Below are positions 18,153 through 25,534 of a stretch of DNA of 64,000 bases, piece after piece; position 1 is the stretch's first letter; each line of letters opens with the position of its first letter. The DNA lies in NCBI RefSeq assembly GCF_000022905.1, contig NC_012590.1:2108001-2172000 (forward strand), in the 5' to 3' direction. The notes below the pieces were generated by a model. It did no database searches. It had not been told where the DNA came from and was given only the letters and a program-made list of their open reading frames with translations. The position numbers and the translations under genes are program-made. This DNA comes from Corynebacterium aurimucosum ATCC 700975. GTDB lineage: Bacteria; Actinomycetota; Actinomycetes; Mycobacteriales; Mycobacteriaceae.

Positions 18153-18899
18153 CTAGTTGGTGTAGAGGTGGTCGAGCTTTCCGGCTTTTTGGGCCTCATA
18201 GATTTCCTTGCTGGTCATCTGTTGGAGGTCGGCCATGGTGATTGCTCGGTTGCCTCGGTTTGTGTTGGACGTATCCACACCGGATGCCTTGTGAATCGCC
18301 TGGATTAGGGACGGGTGGGATTCAAGTTTTTGGGTGACGATTGTTTCCACCTGGGATTCGAAATCATCTGCGTCTACATCTAGTTGGGTGTATGCGTTGT
18401 CCGAATTGAGCAGCGCGTTTAGGAGTGTGGTATCAACCGTGCCGTCTACCTTTTCGACAGCACTTCGCATAGCATCGTTGCGGCGATACTGGTTCAGGGT
18501 GTCGCGCATCTGGTCGCGTTCCTTGGCGGCGGCTTGCTCACGCTCTACCGCTGCCTCAATGAGCTTTTGCGGGTCATTGGTTTCGTCTTCGACTAGGCCT
18601 AGTTTCTTGCCGATGTCCTGGATGAGCTGGTTACGCTCTTGCTCTGCCTTTTCCTGTGCGGCCTTCAGTTCATCTGCCTTAGCGGCTTCCGCATCCTTGC
18701 TGCGGGTGCGGTAGTTGGCTGCTTCGTTGCGGAGGCTGCGGATTTCCTTTTGTGCCCATTCGGGGAGGTCATCGATACCACCAGCAGGTTGATTAGTTTC
18801 CTGTTGTGGCTGGTTGGTTTCTGCTTGGGTGTTTGGCTCCTGGCCTGCCGGGGTTTCCTGCGCCTGGCTGGTGTTTTCCGGGGTGGTGTTTTCGGGCAC
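18153..18899 (-). CDS. Capsid scaffolding protein
   Basis: A 248-residue, strongly charged, helical protein starting at GTG (AGGAGAG upstream). The first 50 residues are a disordered Thr/Glu/Gln/Pro-rich segment; residues about 55-130 form a coiled coil (RTRSKDAEAAKADELKAAQE, KAEQERNQLIQDIGKKLGL); a short C-terminal domain probably contacts the capsid. Its position just upstream of the capsid gene and its composition define the scaffold family. Between it and the MuF-like gene a cassette of plus-strand genes has been inserted. Confidence 0.8.
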   Translation of the reverse strand: MPENTTPENTSQAQETPAGQEPNTQAETNQPQQETNQPAGGIDDLPEWAQKEIRSLRNEAANYRTRSKDAEAAKADELKAAQEKAEQERNQLIQDIGKKLGLVEDETNDPQKLIEAAVEREQAAAKERDQMRDTLNQYRRNDAMRSAVEKVDGTVDTTLLNALLNSDNAYTQLDVDADDFESQVETIVTQKLESHPSLIQAIHKASGVDTSNTNRGNRAITMADLQQMTSKEIYEAQKAGKLDHLYTN

Positions 18900-18979
18900 C
18901 GTTCTCTCCTACGTGTTGGGTGGATGTTTGAACGGTGGCAGTGTGCGTGATTTTTGTCGTTGTCCATTACACGATGAGG

Positions 18980-18993
18980 CAACATTTGTTGTA
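18980..18993 (+). promoter_or_regulatory. AACATTTGTTGT operator-like element upstream of the lipoprotein
   Basis: The near-palindrome CAACATTTGTTGTA lies 10-24 bases upstream of the lipoprotein start. The same core occurs in the early promoters of prophage 1 at 31483, 34084, 38686, 41017 and 46832, so the lipoprotein may share their regulator. I could not fit a clear -35/-10 pair here. Confidence 0.4.
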
Positions 18994-19003
18994 TGGTGAG
19001 GTT

Positions 19004-19543
19004 ATGAAGAAGGCAATCTCTCTTACTATCGCCGCGCTACTGCTTACTGGGTGCGGTGCCACAGAAGAAAACGGGCAACAGGATAGCCCCCAAGCACAAG
19101 ACATCCCAGAGTTTCAGACAGTCACCGGGGCCGGTGCGGATGTTTCAAGCCAGCTCCCGTCAGATTCCGCTTGGGGCTGCGATTCCCATGTTGTCAACAC
19201 GTCTAACGGGCCAGAGACGCTTAAGAACTTTGAACTGGAGGATGGTGAGGCGACTTTCTACTTCGCGCCTAAGTCGAGCAGTGGATTCAACTCATACAGC
19301 TATCGGTTAGAGTTTGAGAATGGCATCATGGTTATGGAGGATGACGCCTCTGGAGATTTCCATTCTTTCGTGCAGGTCTACCCGTCTACCGAGGAGGAAA
19401 CGACTTTGGTAGACCTTGGTTCTAACTATCTAACTGCCTATTTTGAAGTACCCGTAGAGCACTCCGATAAGTTGGGGGCTTTGAATAGCGCGAGTGCTGC
19501 CATTAATGGTGAGCTGGCTGGTGAATGCGAGCCATCAAAGTAG
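19004..19543 (+). CDS. Prophage-encoded lipoprotein (moron)
   Basis: A 179-residue secreted protein with a textbook lipoprotein signal: MKKAISLTIAALLLTGCG, where Cys at position 16 would be lipidated. After that comes a disordered Gln/Ser/Asp stretch and an acidic beta-rich domain. It is transcribed against the late operon, from its own upstream region containing an AACATTTGTTGT element, and has its own terminator (19590-19620). An independently expressed surface lipoprotein between head genes is typical of a lysogenic conversion or superinfection-exclusion moron. The specific function is unknown. Confidence 0.7.
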   Translation: MKKAISLTIAALLLTGCGATEENGQQDSPQAQDIPEFQTVTGAGADVSSQLPSDSAWGCDSHVVNTSNGPETLKNFELEDGEATFYFAPKSSSGFNSYSYRLEFENGIMVMEDDASGDFHSFVQVYPSTEEETTLVDLGSNYLTAYFEVPVEHSDKLGALNSASAAINGELAGECEPSK

Positions 19544-19589
19544 GTTTTTCAGCAGTGGGCAACGCCGCCTAAATTGTCACAGTGACTTT

Positions 19590-19620
19590 AATCGCCTATG
19601 TGTTTACATGGGCGATTTTC
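19590..19620 (+). terminator. Intrinsic terminator after the lipoprotein gene
   Basis: A hairpin with 12-base arms, AATCGCCTATGT (19590-19601) and ACATGGGCGATT (19606-19617), mostly paired around a GTTT loop and followed by TTC and a T-rich stretch. It lies 46 bases after the stop codon. Confidence 0.7.
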
Positions 19621-19789
19621 TCTATTTTTCAAGATGCACACCTTCTAGTCGTGGGTTACTATCTTTTTGGTTGTTGAGCTCAGCTCCAACCCGCAACCCC
19701 CAATCCCCCCCATGGTGGGTTGCGTCATGTCTGAAAAGTGGAGGTTCCTTCATCTCGCCATGCCCACCCCTGCCCCCTACCCCCGTTAA

Positions 19790-19827
19790 TAGTACGCATT
19801 GCATATTAGTACGCAGCGCGTTATAAT
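19790..19827 (+). promoter_or_regulatory. Promoter of gene A with direct-repeat operator
   Basis: The -35 TTGCAT (19799-19804) and a perfect -10 TATAAT (19822-19827) are separated by 17 bases. The octamer TAGTACGC occurs at 19790-19797 and 19807-19814, exactly 17 bases apart, flanking and overlapping the -35. The same promoter and paired octamers occur before gene A' in prophage 2. A repeated site on the same face over a promoter suggests an operator, possibly for the helix-turn-helix protein B. Confidence 0.8.
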
Positions 19828-19866
19828 GGAGGTGTAAGCAAGGAACACAAAACAAAGGAACCCACC

Positions 19867-20325
19867 ATGGCACGTCAAATGCGCACCACCGAAAAGCACC
19901 ACACCACCGAGGACTACCAAGTAGTCACCCAAACCGGATTCATTAACGATGAGCGCGTCTACCAAATCGCAGTAATCAACCGCAACACCGGACGCGAAGA
20001 ACACCGCGACGTGGACTCCGTCGAGAACGCAATCCGACTCTGCAACAACAGCCAGGACTACCTAGACAAGCAACGCGCAGAACTCGCCACCAAGCGCGAG
20101 GTCGAGGCCAAGGGCGAAGAAGAGCGCGCAGAAGACGCAGCAACCAAAGCAATCGGCCCCCTCGCCACCGACCGCCAAGTGGACTACATCATGGCCCTGC
20201 TTGCACAGCACGGTGGACAGAACACCACCTGGTTCAGCGCTGGCCCCACCACACTCGAAGAAGTCGCCAACATGACCCGCCGCGACGCATCCACCTACAT
20301 TTCCGCCCTCAAAGGCGACAACTAG
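19867..20325 (+). CDS. Gene A: duplicated cassette protein, function unknown
   Basis: A 152-residue protein, AAAGGA upstream of ATG. Residues 1-65 look like a small alpha/beta domain (TEDYQVVTQTGFINDERVYQ, INRNTGREEHRD); 66-105 are a charged helix; 108-152 form a C-terminal unit 'LATDRQVDYIMALL ... LEEVANMTRRDASTYISALK', a helical motif seen at the ends of many phage and plasmid proteins. A homologue (49405-49872) lies in the adjacent prophage and is almost identical over this C-terminal part but diverged in the helix. It is followed by gene B after 15 bases. A possible anti-CRISPR or regulatory partner by context only. Confidence 0.75.
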   Translation: MARQMRTTEKHHTTEDYQVVTQTGFINDERVYQIAVINRNTGREEHRDVDSVENAIRLCNNSQDYLDKQRAELATKREVEAKGEEERAEDAATKAIGPLATDRQVDYIMALLAQHGGQNTTWFSAGPTTLEEVANMTRRDASTYISALKGDN

Positions 20326-20340
20326 AAAGGAACCCGATTC

Positions 20341-20787
20341 ATGCAAATCATTAGCCCCGACACTCTCAACCGTATTGGCGAAAAAATCATCCTCATCGGC
20401 ATGGCCACCAAGACAGTCAGCGCAGTGCGCACGACCGGTAACCGGGTTGCTCTCGAATCCGCCCGTAAGGGCCTGGCCGCGTCGGAAGACGACTACGAAA
20501 AGGTCATGGGTGAGCTGTCCCCCGACCAGCTAGCCTGGGTGGAAACCCTGTTTGCAAAGCCACTCGAAATGGCGCGTGCCGGGCGCGACGGCTACAACGA
20601 AGCCGTGTACATGGCGCAAATCAAATGGGCAGATGACCAAATCCGCGAGCTAGAGACTATTACCGCAGAGCTGAAAGATGCTCGCTCTGAGTGGGTGCAG
20701 GTTGCCATGTCCTACGATGTGAGCGCCTACCAAGTAGCGAAAATGTGCGGTCGTACCCCATCGACGGTGCAGCGCTGGGTGAAATAA
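20341..20787 (+). CDS. Gene B: duplicated cassette protein with C-terminal helix-turn-helix
   Basis: A 148-residue protein. Residues 30-120 are helical (LESARKGLAASEDDYEKV, WADDQIRELETITAELKDAR). The last 25 residues, VSAYQVAKMCGRTPSTVQRW, are a compact helix-turn-helix. It is co-transcribed with gene A. The homologue B' (48943-49389) differs at only about a dozen positions. By analogy with Aca regulators that end anti-CRISPR operons it could repress the A promoter through the TAGTACGC repeats; this is inference. Its stop codon overlaps the end of the CRISPR-like RNA gene encoded on the other strand. Confidence 0.75.
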   Translation: MQIISPDTLNRIGEKIILIGMATKTVSAVRTTGNRVALESARKGLAASEDDYEKVMGELSPDQLAWVETLFAKPLEMARAGRDGYNEAVYMAQIKWADDQIRELETITAELKDARSEWVQVAMSYDVSAYQVAKMCGRTPSTVQRWVK

Positions 20788-20806
20788 GAAAATCCCCGCT
20801 GACGCG
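20786..20806 (-). terminator. Repeat 3 as intrinsic terminator, copy 1
   Basis: The third CRISPR-like repeat forms CCCCGC-GTCA-GCGGGG followed by ATTTTCTTA, an intrinsic terminator in place of the usual 3' handle. It also lies at the end of gene B, where on the plus strand there is no T-tract. Confidence 0.6.
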
Positions 20807-20937
20807 GGGAATAAGAGCAATTTGCATGATGTGTTGAGCATCAGCAACGGCTCATCCCTGCCAAGGCAGGGAAGAATCGAGCTTTCCTGAATGCTTGAGC
20901 ATTAGAAACGGCTCACCCCCGCTAATGCGGGGAATGT
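20786..20937 (-). CRISPR. CRISPR-like RNA gene, copy 1: three type I-E-like repeats, two spacers
   Basis: Read on the minus strand: repeat 1 at 20937-20909, spacer 1 (32 nt) 20908-20877, repeat 2 at 20876-20848, spacer 2 (33 nt) 20847-20815, repeat 3 at 20814-20786. Repeats are 29 nt with the type I-E form TCCCCGC-loop-GCGGGG followed by RTGAGCCG, the 8-nt handle. Repeat 2 has the compensated stem CCCTGC/GCAGGG. Repeat 3 loses the handle and ends in ATTTTCTT. Spacers contain hairpins AATGC-TCAA-GCATT and TGATG-CTCAACA-CATCA. A promoter sits 5 bases before repeat 1. There are no cas genes, and I saw no leader beyond the promoter. Confidence 0.8.
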
Positions 20938-20942
20938 CCTAA

Positions 20943-20971
20943 ATGTTACTGGATTAGTCATCGAATGACAA
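20943..20971 (-). promoter_or_regulatory. Promoter of CRISPR-like RNA gene, copy 1
   Basis: On the minus strand TTGTCA (20971-20966) and TAACAT (20948-20943) are 17 bases apart. The start site predicted 6-7 bases downstream falls on the first bases of repeat 1. It overlaps the 3' end of the MuF-like gene. The copy in prophage 2 has the same -10-to-repeat distance. Confidence 0.7.
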
Positions 20972-22087
20972 TCCCACTGCCCCACTCGCTGGCTGTCGGA
21001 CTTGCTCTCGGTGGCGGCGGCGCGGTAAGTCATGCTCAGCCACATGGTCGCGCAGTTTCGCCTGATACGCCCTTGTGCGCTGGCGTGCTGCCCTCACATC
21101 GGTTTCGTCTATCGCGGCTTGCTCCATGCGTTTGGAGGCGCGAATCTGCCGCTCATAGTAGCGCTGCTTTTGGGTGGCTTTGTAGCCGGTATCGTCGCCA
21201 TCGTAGGGGGCGTCACTAATCCTCGTGTAGCCGGGGATGTAGGCAGAATGTGTATGGCGGCAATTAGGATGGTGCAGTCCGCTAGATTCAGCGTCCCGCA
21301 TAGTTGCCTTCACGTTCACGATGTTGTCACCAATACGATGTGTGCCCAGCGCGAACTTACCGGTGAGTGACAGTACTTTACGCTCATACGGGGCGCACTG
21401 TGGGGCAGGGTTCTTGTGTGATGACACCACTACTAGGTCAATACCGTGCTCAATCATGGTGTTGGTGTGGCCAGCCCGCAAAGCCTTATTCGTCATAGTC
21501 CGTACAGCCATTTCCGCATACGTGTCTAGTCCCCACTTGCGGCCTGCCTTGTCCACATAGAACGGTAATCCCTCCCGGGCCATGCGGGTAAAAGCGCGCT
21601 GCGCCGCTTGCTGCGTAGTCATCACCCCCGTCACGCTATAACCGGTGGCCTCCACCCCGATACGTCGCCAAATGTCATCCACGCGGCGCACAAGGTTGCG
21701 GTGCACTGGTTCCATCGTGGTAATTGCCTCAGACACAAGGGCATACACAGCCGCGCTACTCTCAAACACTGGGGCGGCTGGTGTTGGGCGCAAATGCTCT
21801 GGAAGTGCAGCGAGTTCCTTTTCTGCCTCAATCTGCCCACGCAGATACGCCGCGTCAATCGTGCTGCGCCACGTGGTACCCAAACGCTTGTGCAGCGCGT
21901 CTGCCATGCCCTCGATGTTTCCGCGCTCTTGCCGAATCGCAAGCAGTTGGGCCTCAGCCCACGTGGGTGACTCCCCCGTCCTGATTAAGGCGCGGCGGAT
22001 CACCTCAATCAAATACATTTCGGCACGCCGATACAGGGCTACAACATCATCGTTTAGCCCCTCTGTGCGTGCCGGGTCAAAGACCAT
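20954..22087 (-). CDS. MuF-like minor head protein
   Basis: A 377-residue protein directly after the portal gene (overlapping ATG/stop), of the phage minor capsid protein 2/MuF type. The N-terminal half is helical; the C-terminal part has a Cys/His cluster typical of the family (QCAPYERKVLSLTGK, HHPNCRHTHSAYIPG). The tail is basic and unstructured (about 330-377). MuF-like proteins attach inside the head near the portal and may be ejected with DNA. The stop is only 17 bases from the CRISPR-like RNA gene. Confidence 0.8.
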   Translation of the reverse strand: MVFDPARTEGLNDDVVALYRRAEMYLIEVIRRALIRTGESPTWAEAQLLAIRQERGNIEGMADALHKRLGTTWRSTIDAAYLRGQIEAEKELAALPEHLRPTPAAPVFESSAAVYALVSEAITTMEPVHRNLVRRVDDIWRRIGVEATGYSVTGVMTTQQAAQRAFTRMAREGLPFYVDKAGRKWGLDTYAEMAVRTMTNKALRAGHTNTMIEHGIDLVVVSSHKNPAPQCAPYERKVLSLTGKFALGTHRIGDNIVNVKATMRDAESSGLHHPNCRHTHSAYIPGYTRISDAPYDGDDTGYKATQKQRYYERQIRASKRMEQAAIDETDVRAARQRTRAYQAKLRDHVAEHDLPRRRHREQVRQPASGAVGLSFDD

Positions 22088-23625
22088 TAATCCTCACCTA
22101 GTGGGTCTTCATCTGGCCTAATGTTACCCAGTGGGTCAAATGTGCCCGCTTGCTCTGCGATGATGCGGTCTACCTCTGCTAGCTTATCCTCTTCGTCCCA
22201 CTCAGTGTGTAGCATGTCAATCTTTTGCTGGGTGGAGATAGCGCGTGCCGCGTCCAGGGCCTGGATGGTGGATGCCTTATCCAACATGGTTTCCTGTACA
22301 GGTGCCGTCATATCCACCTTGACCCGTGCCTTGGGTGGGGTGATGTTGTGCAGCCAAGCATGGACTTCTAGTAGCGCGTTGGATAGCTCGGATAGCCCGG
22401 CGCGCATGTAGCGTGACTTTGCTTTCCAGGTTTGGATGGAGGCTTGGTATTCGGATTCAATCTCACGGGCCGTCTTCTGCCCCGTGGAGGTGGTTTCAGC
22501 CAGCCCGAACGTGGATGGAGAGTAATTGGCGCGGCGTAGAATTTCCAACACGATTTTGTCCGCCAGGTTCAGGTAGTACTCGAAGCGGAGTTCCGGTGAG
22601 TAAAACTGAACGCCCTGCCCTTCGGTTGGGGTGGATGCTACCGCGTCGTAGAATTCGCGGTCAAGGTCAAACACCTGCCCCTTACCGAAGCCCTGCTGTT
22701 CTAGCCAGTATTCGGGAACTACAGCACGTTGCTTACCTAGCCGCATCTCGCGCTTTAGGTCGGTCCACACTTCATCCAGCATGTCAAACAATGGGAACAG
22801 GTCGGGGCTAATATCAGGGCGTCCGATATTACGTAATTGGCCGTCGTTACGGAAGCCCACAACCGGGCGGGCATTCGGAATGTAGGTTGCTGCGATGCCC
22901 ATGGTGTGGGAGTCCACCCCACCCTGGCTATCTACAATGTCCGCGAGTGGCGCGGTAGATGGGTGGTCATTAAGGGGGTGCTGCTCACCTAGATTCTGCT
23001 CCCTGCCCTTGTAGAGGGCGTACTCAATACGGCCCTTGGTGTAGCGGGATAGCAAGCGCCAGACGTGCTTTTCGTCCTGCTTGGGTAGCTCTTCATGGAA
23101 TGTGATGGCAGTCAGTTTGCCGTAGCTAAATTCGGGGTAGGCGCTGTCAGCATCCACGAAATCAATCCACGGGTCATCGGATACGTCGGTATCCCACATG
23201 ATGCGCCCGTATACGCCACCTAGGGCGGCGCAGGATTCCGCCATCACTAGCAGGTCTGCAGGGAAACGATCATCGTTGAGCATGTCATCCAGGTTGGCTT
23301 GGGCTTGCTCATCGTCCACGGTGAACGTGGGCGGCGTATCAAACAGCAGGGATGCGGACGTGGCGGCAATGTCCGCTGCGATAGGCAGGTGCATCTTCCG
23401 GTTTGATTGACCCTTTGGAGTGGGCTGGCCCCAGAAGAATCGAGACACCGCCCCCACTACCCCACCAGCAAACTGGGATGGGCGGTACACCATGTTCATG
23501 CCGCCATAGTGCGAGTCCAGCTGCTTAGTGTCCCCCTCCCACCACAGGGAAGCATCCCCCACCATGCGGGTTACTGGTGCCCACTTTTCTGGGGGCCACG
23601 GGGTGTTAGCGGCGGGCATGCTCAT
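22087..23625 (-). CDS. Portal protein
   Basis: A 512-residue SPP1/A118-type portal protein. Recognisable features are the N-terminal clip/wing region (RMVGDASLWWEGDTKQL), the long central part containing LAETTSTGQKTAREIESEY, the helix before the crown, and an acidic C-terminal end. It lies between the terminase and MuF-like genes with AGGAG before the ATG. It forms the dodecameric DNA channel of the head. Confidence 0.85.
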   Translation of the reverse strand: MSMPAANTPWPPEKWAPVTRMVGDASLWWEGDTKQLDSHYGGMNMVYRPSQFAGGVVGAVSRFFWGQPTPKGQSNRKMHLPIAADIAATSASLLFDTPPTFTVDDEQAQANLDDMLNDDRFPADLLVMAESCAALGGVYGRIMWDTDVSDDPWIDFVDADSAYPEFSYGKLTAITFHEELPKQDEKHVWRLLSRYTKGRIEYALYKGREQNLGEQHPLNDHPSTAPLADIVDSQGGVDSHTMGIAATYIPNARPVVGFRNDGQLRNIGRPDISPDLFPLFDMLDEVWTDLKREMRLGKQRAVVPEYWLEQQGFGKGQVFDLDREFYDAVASTPTEGQGVQFYSPELRFEYYLNLADKIVLEILRRANYSPSTFGLAETTSTGQKTAREIESEYQASIQTWKAKSRYMRAGLSELSNALLEVHAWLHNITPPKARVKVDMTAPVQETMLDKASTIQALDAARAISTQQKIDMLHTEWDEEDKLAEVDRIIAEQAGTFDPLGNIRPDEDPLGED

Positions 23626-23634
23626 GTACGTCTC

Positions 23635-24912
23635 CTATGCGGTGATGCTCCTAGACCACAGGTAGCGAGACGAATACACGCTATAGCGTAGAGCGTCGCA
23701 GAAATCGTCTCCCTCTTTAATGGGCTTGTCTATGCCGCGCTCTGCTGCTTTTTCGTCCCACCTGTAGCCGGGGATTTCATCTATCAGGTTCTTACACTGG
23801 GAAGATATGAGTAGGTTGCCGTTGTCTAGCAAGGATGCCACGGTGCGGATACCGTCGAGCACATCGTTGTTGGCTTTGTCGATACGGCGGATGCCATCTT
23901 CATGGAGTTGTAGGCCAAAGGATGCGGCAGCGGGGTCATAGTAAATCCACGTGGGATAGTCGTGGCGGGTTAGCCATTCTTTCAGGTCAGCGGTTAAAGC
24001 ATTGTTGGTTAGCCGCCCTGGTGCCCATTCATCTACCGCATAGAGTCGGTTATCGTCCCCTATTCCTAGGAGGATGCCGGTTGTGGGGTGGGTGGTGCCG
24101 TAGTCGATACCTAGGGCGATGATCTGTCGCATGATGGGCATATCCTCGGGATGTACTACGTGTTTAGCTTCATCCCACATCTGGTAGATTGCGCCTTCTG
24201 CGGCTACCCATAAGCCTTGGATGAATCGGAGGTACCACATGCCTGTGTATTCCTTGCGCAGATTGGATTTGTATCCCTCGGTTAGTGAGGGGTTGTCATC
24301 CATGGTGAAGTGCCAATAAGTCCAGTCCGCGAGTTGGTCTTCCGGCTGGGTCTTGGTGTCGTAGTGCATACAGCCCGGCACACGTACCAAATAGTCTTTG
24401 CGCAGCCAGTGATTCTGACTATCAGGGTTAGTGGTGCAGAATAGCTTGGAGTAGGACTTAGACAGGCGGGACAACAGCTGTTTAAAAAAGGCGGGGTGCA
24501 GCAAGGTAATCTCATCCGCGAATGCTAGGCCGATGGTCATACCGCGAATCTTTGATTCTGCGCCCGCATCGTTCGCACCAATGATGTGCACGTGCCTACC
24601 GAAGATAGTGGCCTTTGCTGCACCCTGCCGGTACACCACATACTTCTTGACAGGGATGAAGATTGCCAATGTTTCGATTGGCTCAAACACGTTACGGTAG
24701 ATACTGTCACGGTTCTTACCCGTGATGACAATAGCCGCAGTGCCCTTATACGCCGCCACCAAAGCCAGCATGAGCAACGTCCACGTGTACGTCTTACCAG
24801 AGCGCACAGACCCATCCCAGATGTTCACACGCCCCGTCGAACCTGCGAAAGCATCCTTTTGCTTCTGGCTAAAGCCCATGACCTCCGCTGTATCAATCAC
24901 CCTGCTGGTCAT
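23635..24912 (-). CDS. Terminase large subunit
   Basis: About 425 residues from the ATG at 24912 (an upstream ATG at 24939 has no ribosome-binding site). The ATPase motor has a Walker A-like WDGSVRSGKTYTWT near residue 27, a Walker B-type LAFADEITLL, and a C-terminal RNase H-like nuclease with acidic positions in IALGIDYGTTHPTTG and DDFCDALRYS. It belongs to the PBSX/terminase_3 type. It packages DNA into heads through the portal together with the small subunit, whose gene overlaps by 20 bases. Confidence 0.9.
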   Translation of the reverse strand: MTSRVIDTAEVMGFSQKQKDAFAGSTGRVNIWDGSVRSGKTYTWTLLMLALVAAYKGTAAIVITGKNRDSIYRNVFEPIETLAIFIPVKKYVVYRQGAAKATIFGRHVHIIGANDAGAESKIRGMTIGLAFADEITLLHPAFFKQLLSRLSKSYSKLFCTTNPDSQNHWLRKDYLVRVPGCMHYDTKTQPEDQLADWTYWHFTMDDNPSLTEGYKSNLRKEYTGMWYLRFIQGLWVAAEGAIYQMWDEAKHVVHPEDMPIMRQIIALGIDYGTTHPTTGILLGIGDDNRLYAVDEWAPGRLTNNALTADLKEWLTRHDYPTWIYYDPAAASFGLQLHEDGIRRIDKANNDVLDGIRTVASLLDNGNLLISSQCKNLIDEIPGYRWDEKAAERGIDKPIKEGDDFCDALRYSVYSSRYLWSRSITA

Positions 24913-25330
24913 CCTCCACAGGCTTGGCGGTAGGCCCATTCTGCAACGCGCTAATAATCTGGGTCATGGCCTCCTTAGCCGCATCCAAACCATCGTTGTT
25001 CTCGATGGAGTCCAGGCCCATGAGCTGCGCCCGGTGCTGCATGATGCGCACAGCCGCGTTGATAGCCTGCGGGGAGCCGGAACGTAGCTTCTTCTGTAGT
25101 GCCAGTTCCATTTGGTTCAGCTTGTCTAACTCCATATCGCGCAACTCAATCGCATTCTCACGCGGAATGTAATCCATGTGGGCTTTCACATCATTACGCA
25201 CAGTGTCAGTGGAGACTTTCAGGGTGTCTGCGATTTGGTGGTAGGACGCGCCTTGTATGCGCATTTCGTAGGCTTTGCGTCGTCGTTCCGCGATGATGGC
25301 TTTGGTGCGGTCTTTGTGCAGGCTGGGCAT
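24893..25330 (-). CDS. Terminase small subunit
   Basis: A 145-residue DNA-recognition subunit. Residues 12-50 contain a helix-turn-helix (AYEMRIQGASYHQIADTLKV), followed by an oligomerisation helix region (ELRDMELDKLNQMELALQKK) and an acidic tail. It lies immediately upstream of, and overlaps, the large subunit. It should recognise the packaging site, which is often in or near its own gene. Confidence 0.85.
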   Translation of the reverse strand: MPSLHKDRTKAIIAERRRKAYEMRIQGASYHQIADTLKVSTDTVRNDVKAHMDYIPRENAIELRDMELDKLNQMELALQKKLRSGSPQAINAAVRIMQHRAQLMGLDSIENNDGLDAAKEAMTQIISALQNGPTAKPVEDDQQGD

Positions 25331-25363
25331 TAGTTAAACCTCCTGGGTCTAATCAACAACCCT

Positions 25364-25534
25364 TTACGCTATCCCCCTTGGGGCGTTGTCCCGCATGTCG
25401 ATACCATCCCCGCGCAGCACATCTAGCCAGATTTCGCGTTTCTCAGCCTCACGCCTGCCAACCTGCTTATTCCAGCCACAGCACGGGCACTGATACGACG
25501 ATTTACGCCCAAAGCCACGCAACTTAGACCTCAC
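25364..25534 (-). CDS. Small zinc-ribbon-like protein
   Basis: A 56-residue frame starting at GTG, overlapping the end of the ParB-like gene by 11 bases. It contains YQCPCCGWNKQVGRREAEKR, with a Cys-x-Cys-Cys cluster flanked by basic residues, then an acidic end. A GAAGGTG lies about 12 bases upstream. It is too short for most gene callers but has a coherent composition and sits tightly between two real genes. The function is unknown. Confidence 0.45.
   Translation of the reverse strand: MRSKLRGFGRKSSYQCPCCGWNKQVGRREAEKREIWLDVLRGDGIDMRDNAPRGIA

Larger units (their letters stand above)
19544..19866. other. Intergenic region between the lipoprotein and gene A
   Basis: This 323-base stretch holds the lipoprotein terminator, a C-rich tract (about 19690-19785) with no convincing gene, and the promoter/operator of gene A at its right end. 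Confidence 0.6.

Noticed and set aside
20786..20937. Reading the repeat unit as part of a working host CRISPR array
   Set aside because: Only three repeats, no cas genes or leader, copies lie in two prophages, spacer 2 is nearly the same in both, and spacers contain covarying hairpins.
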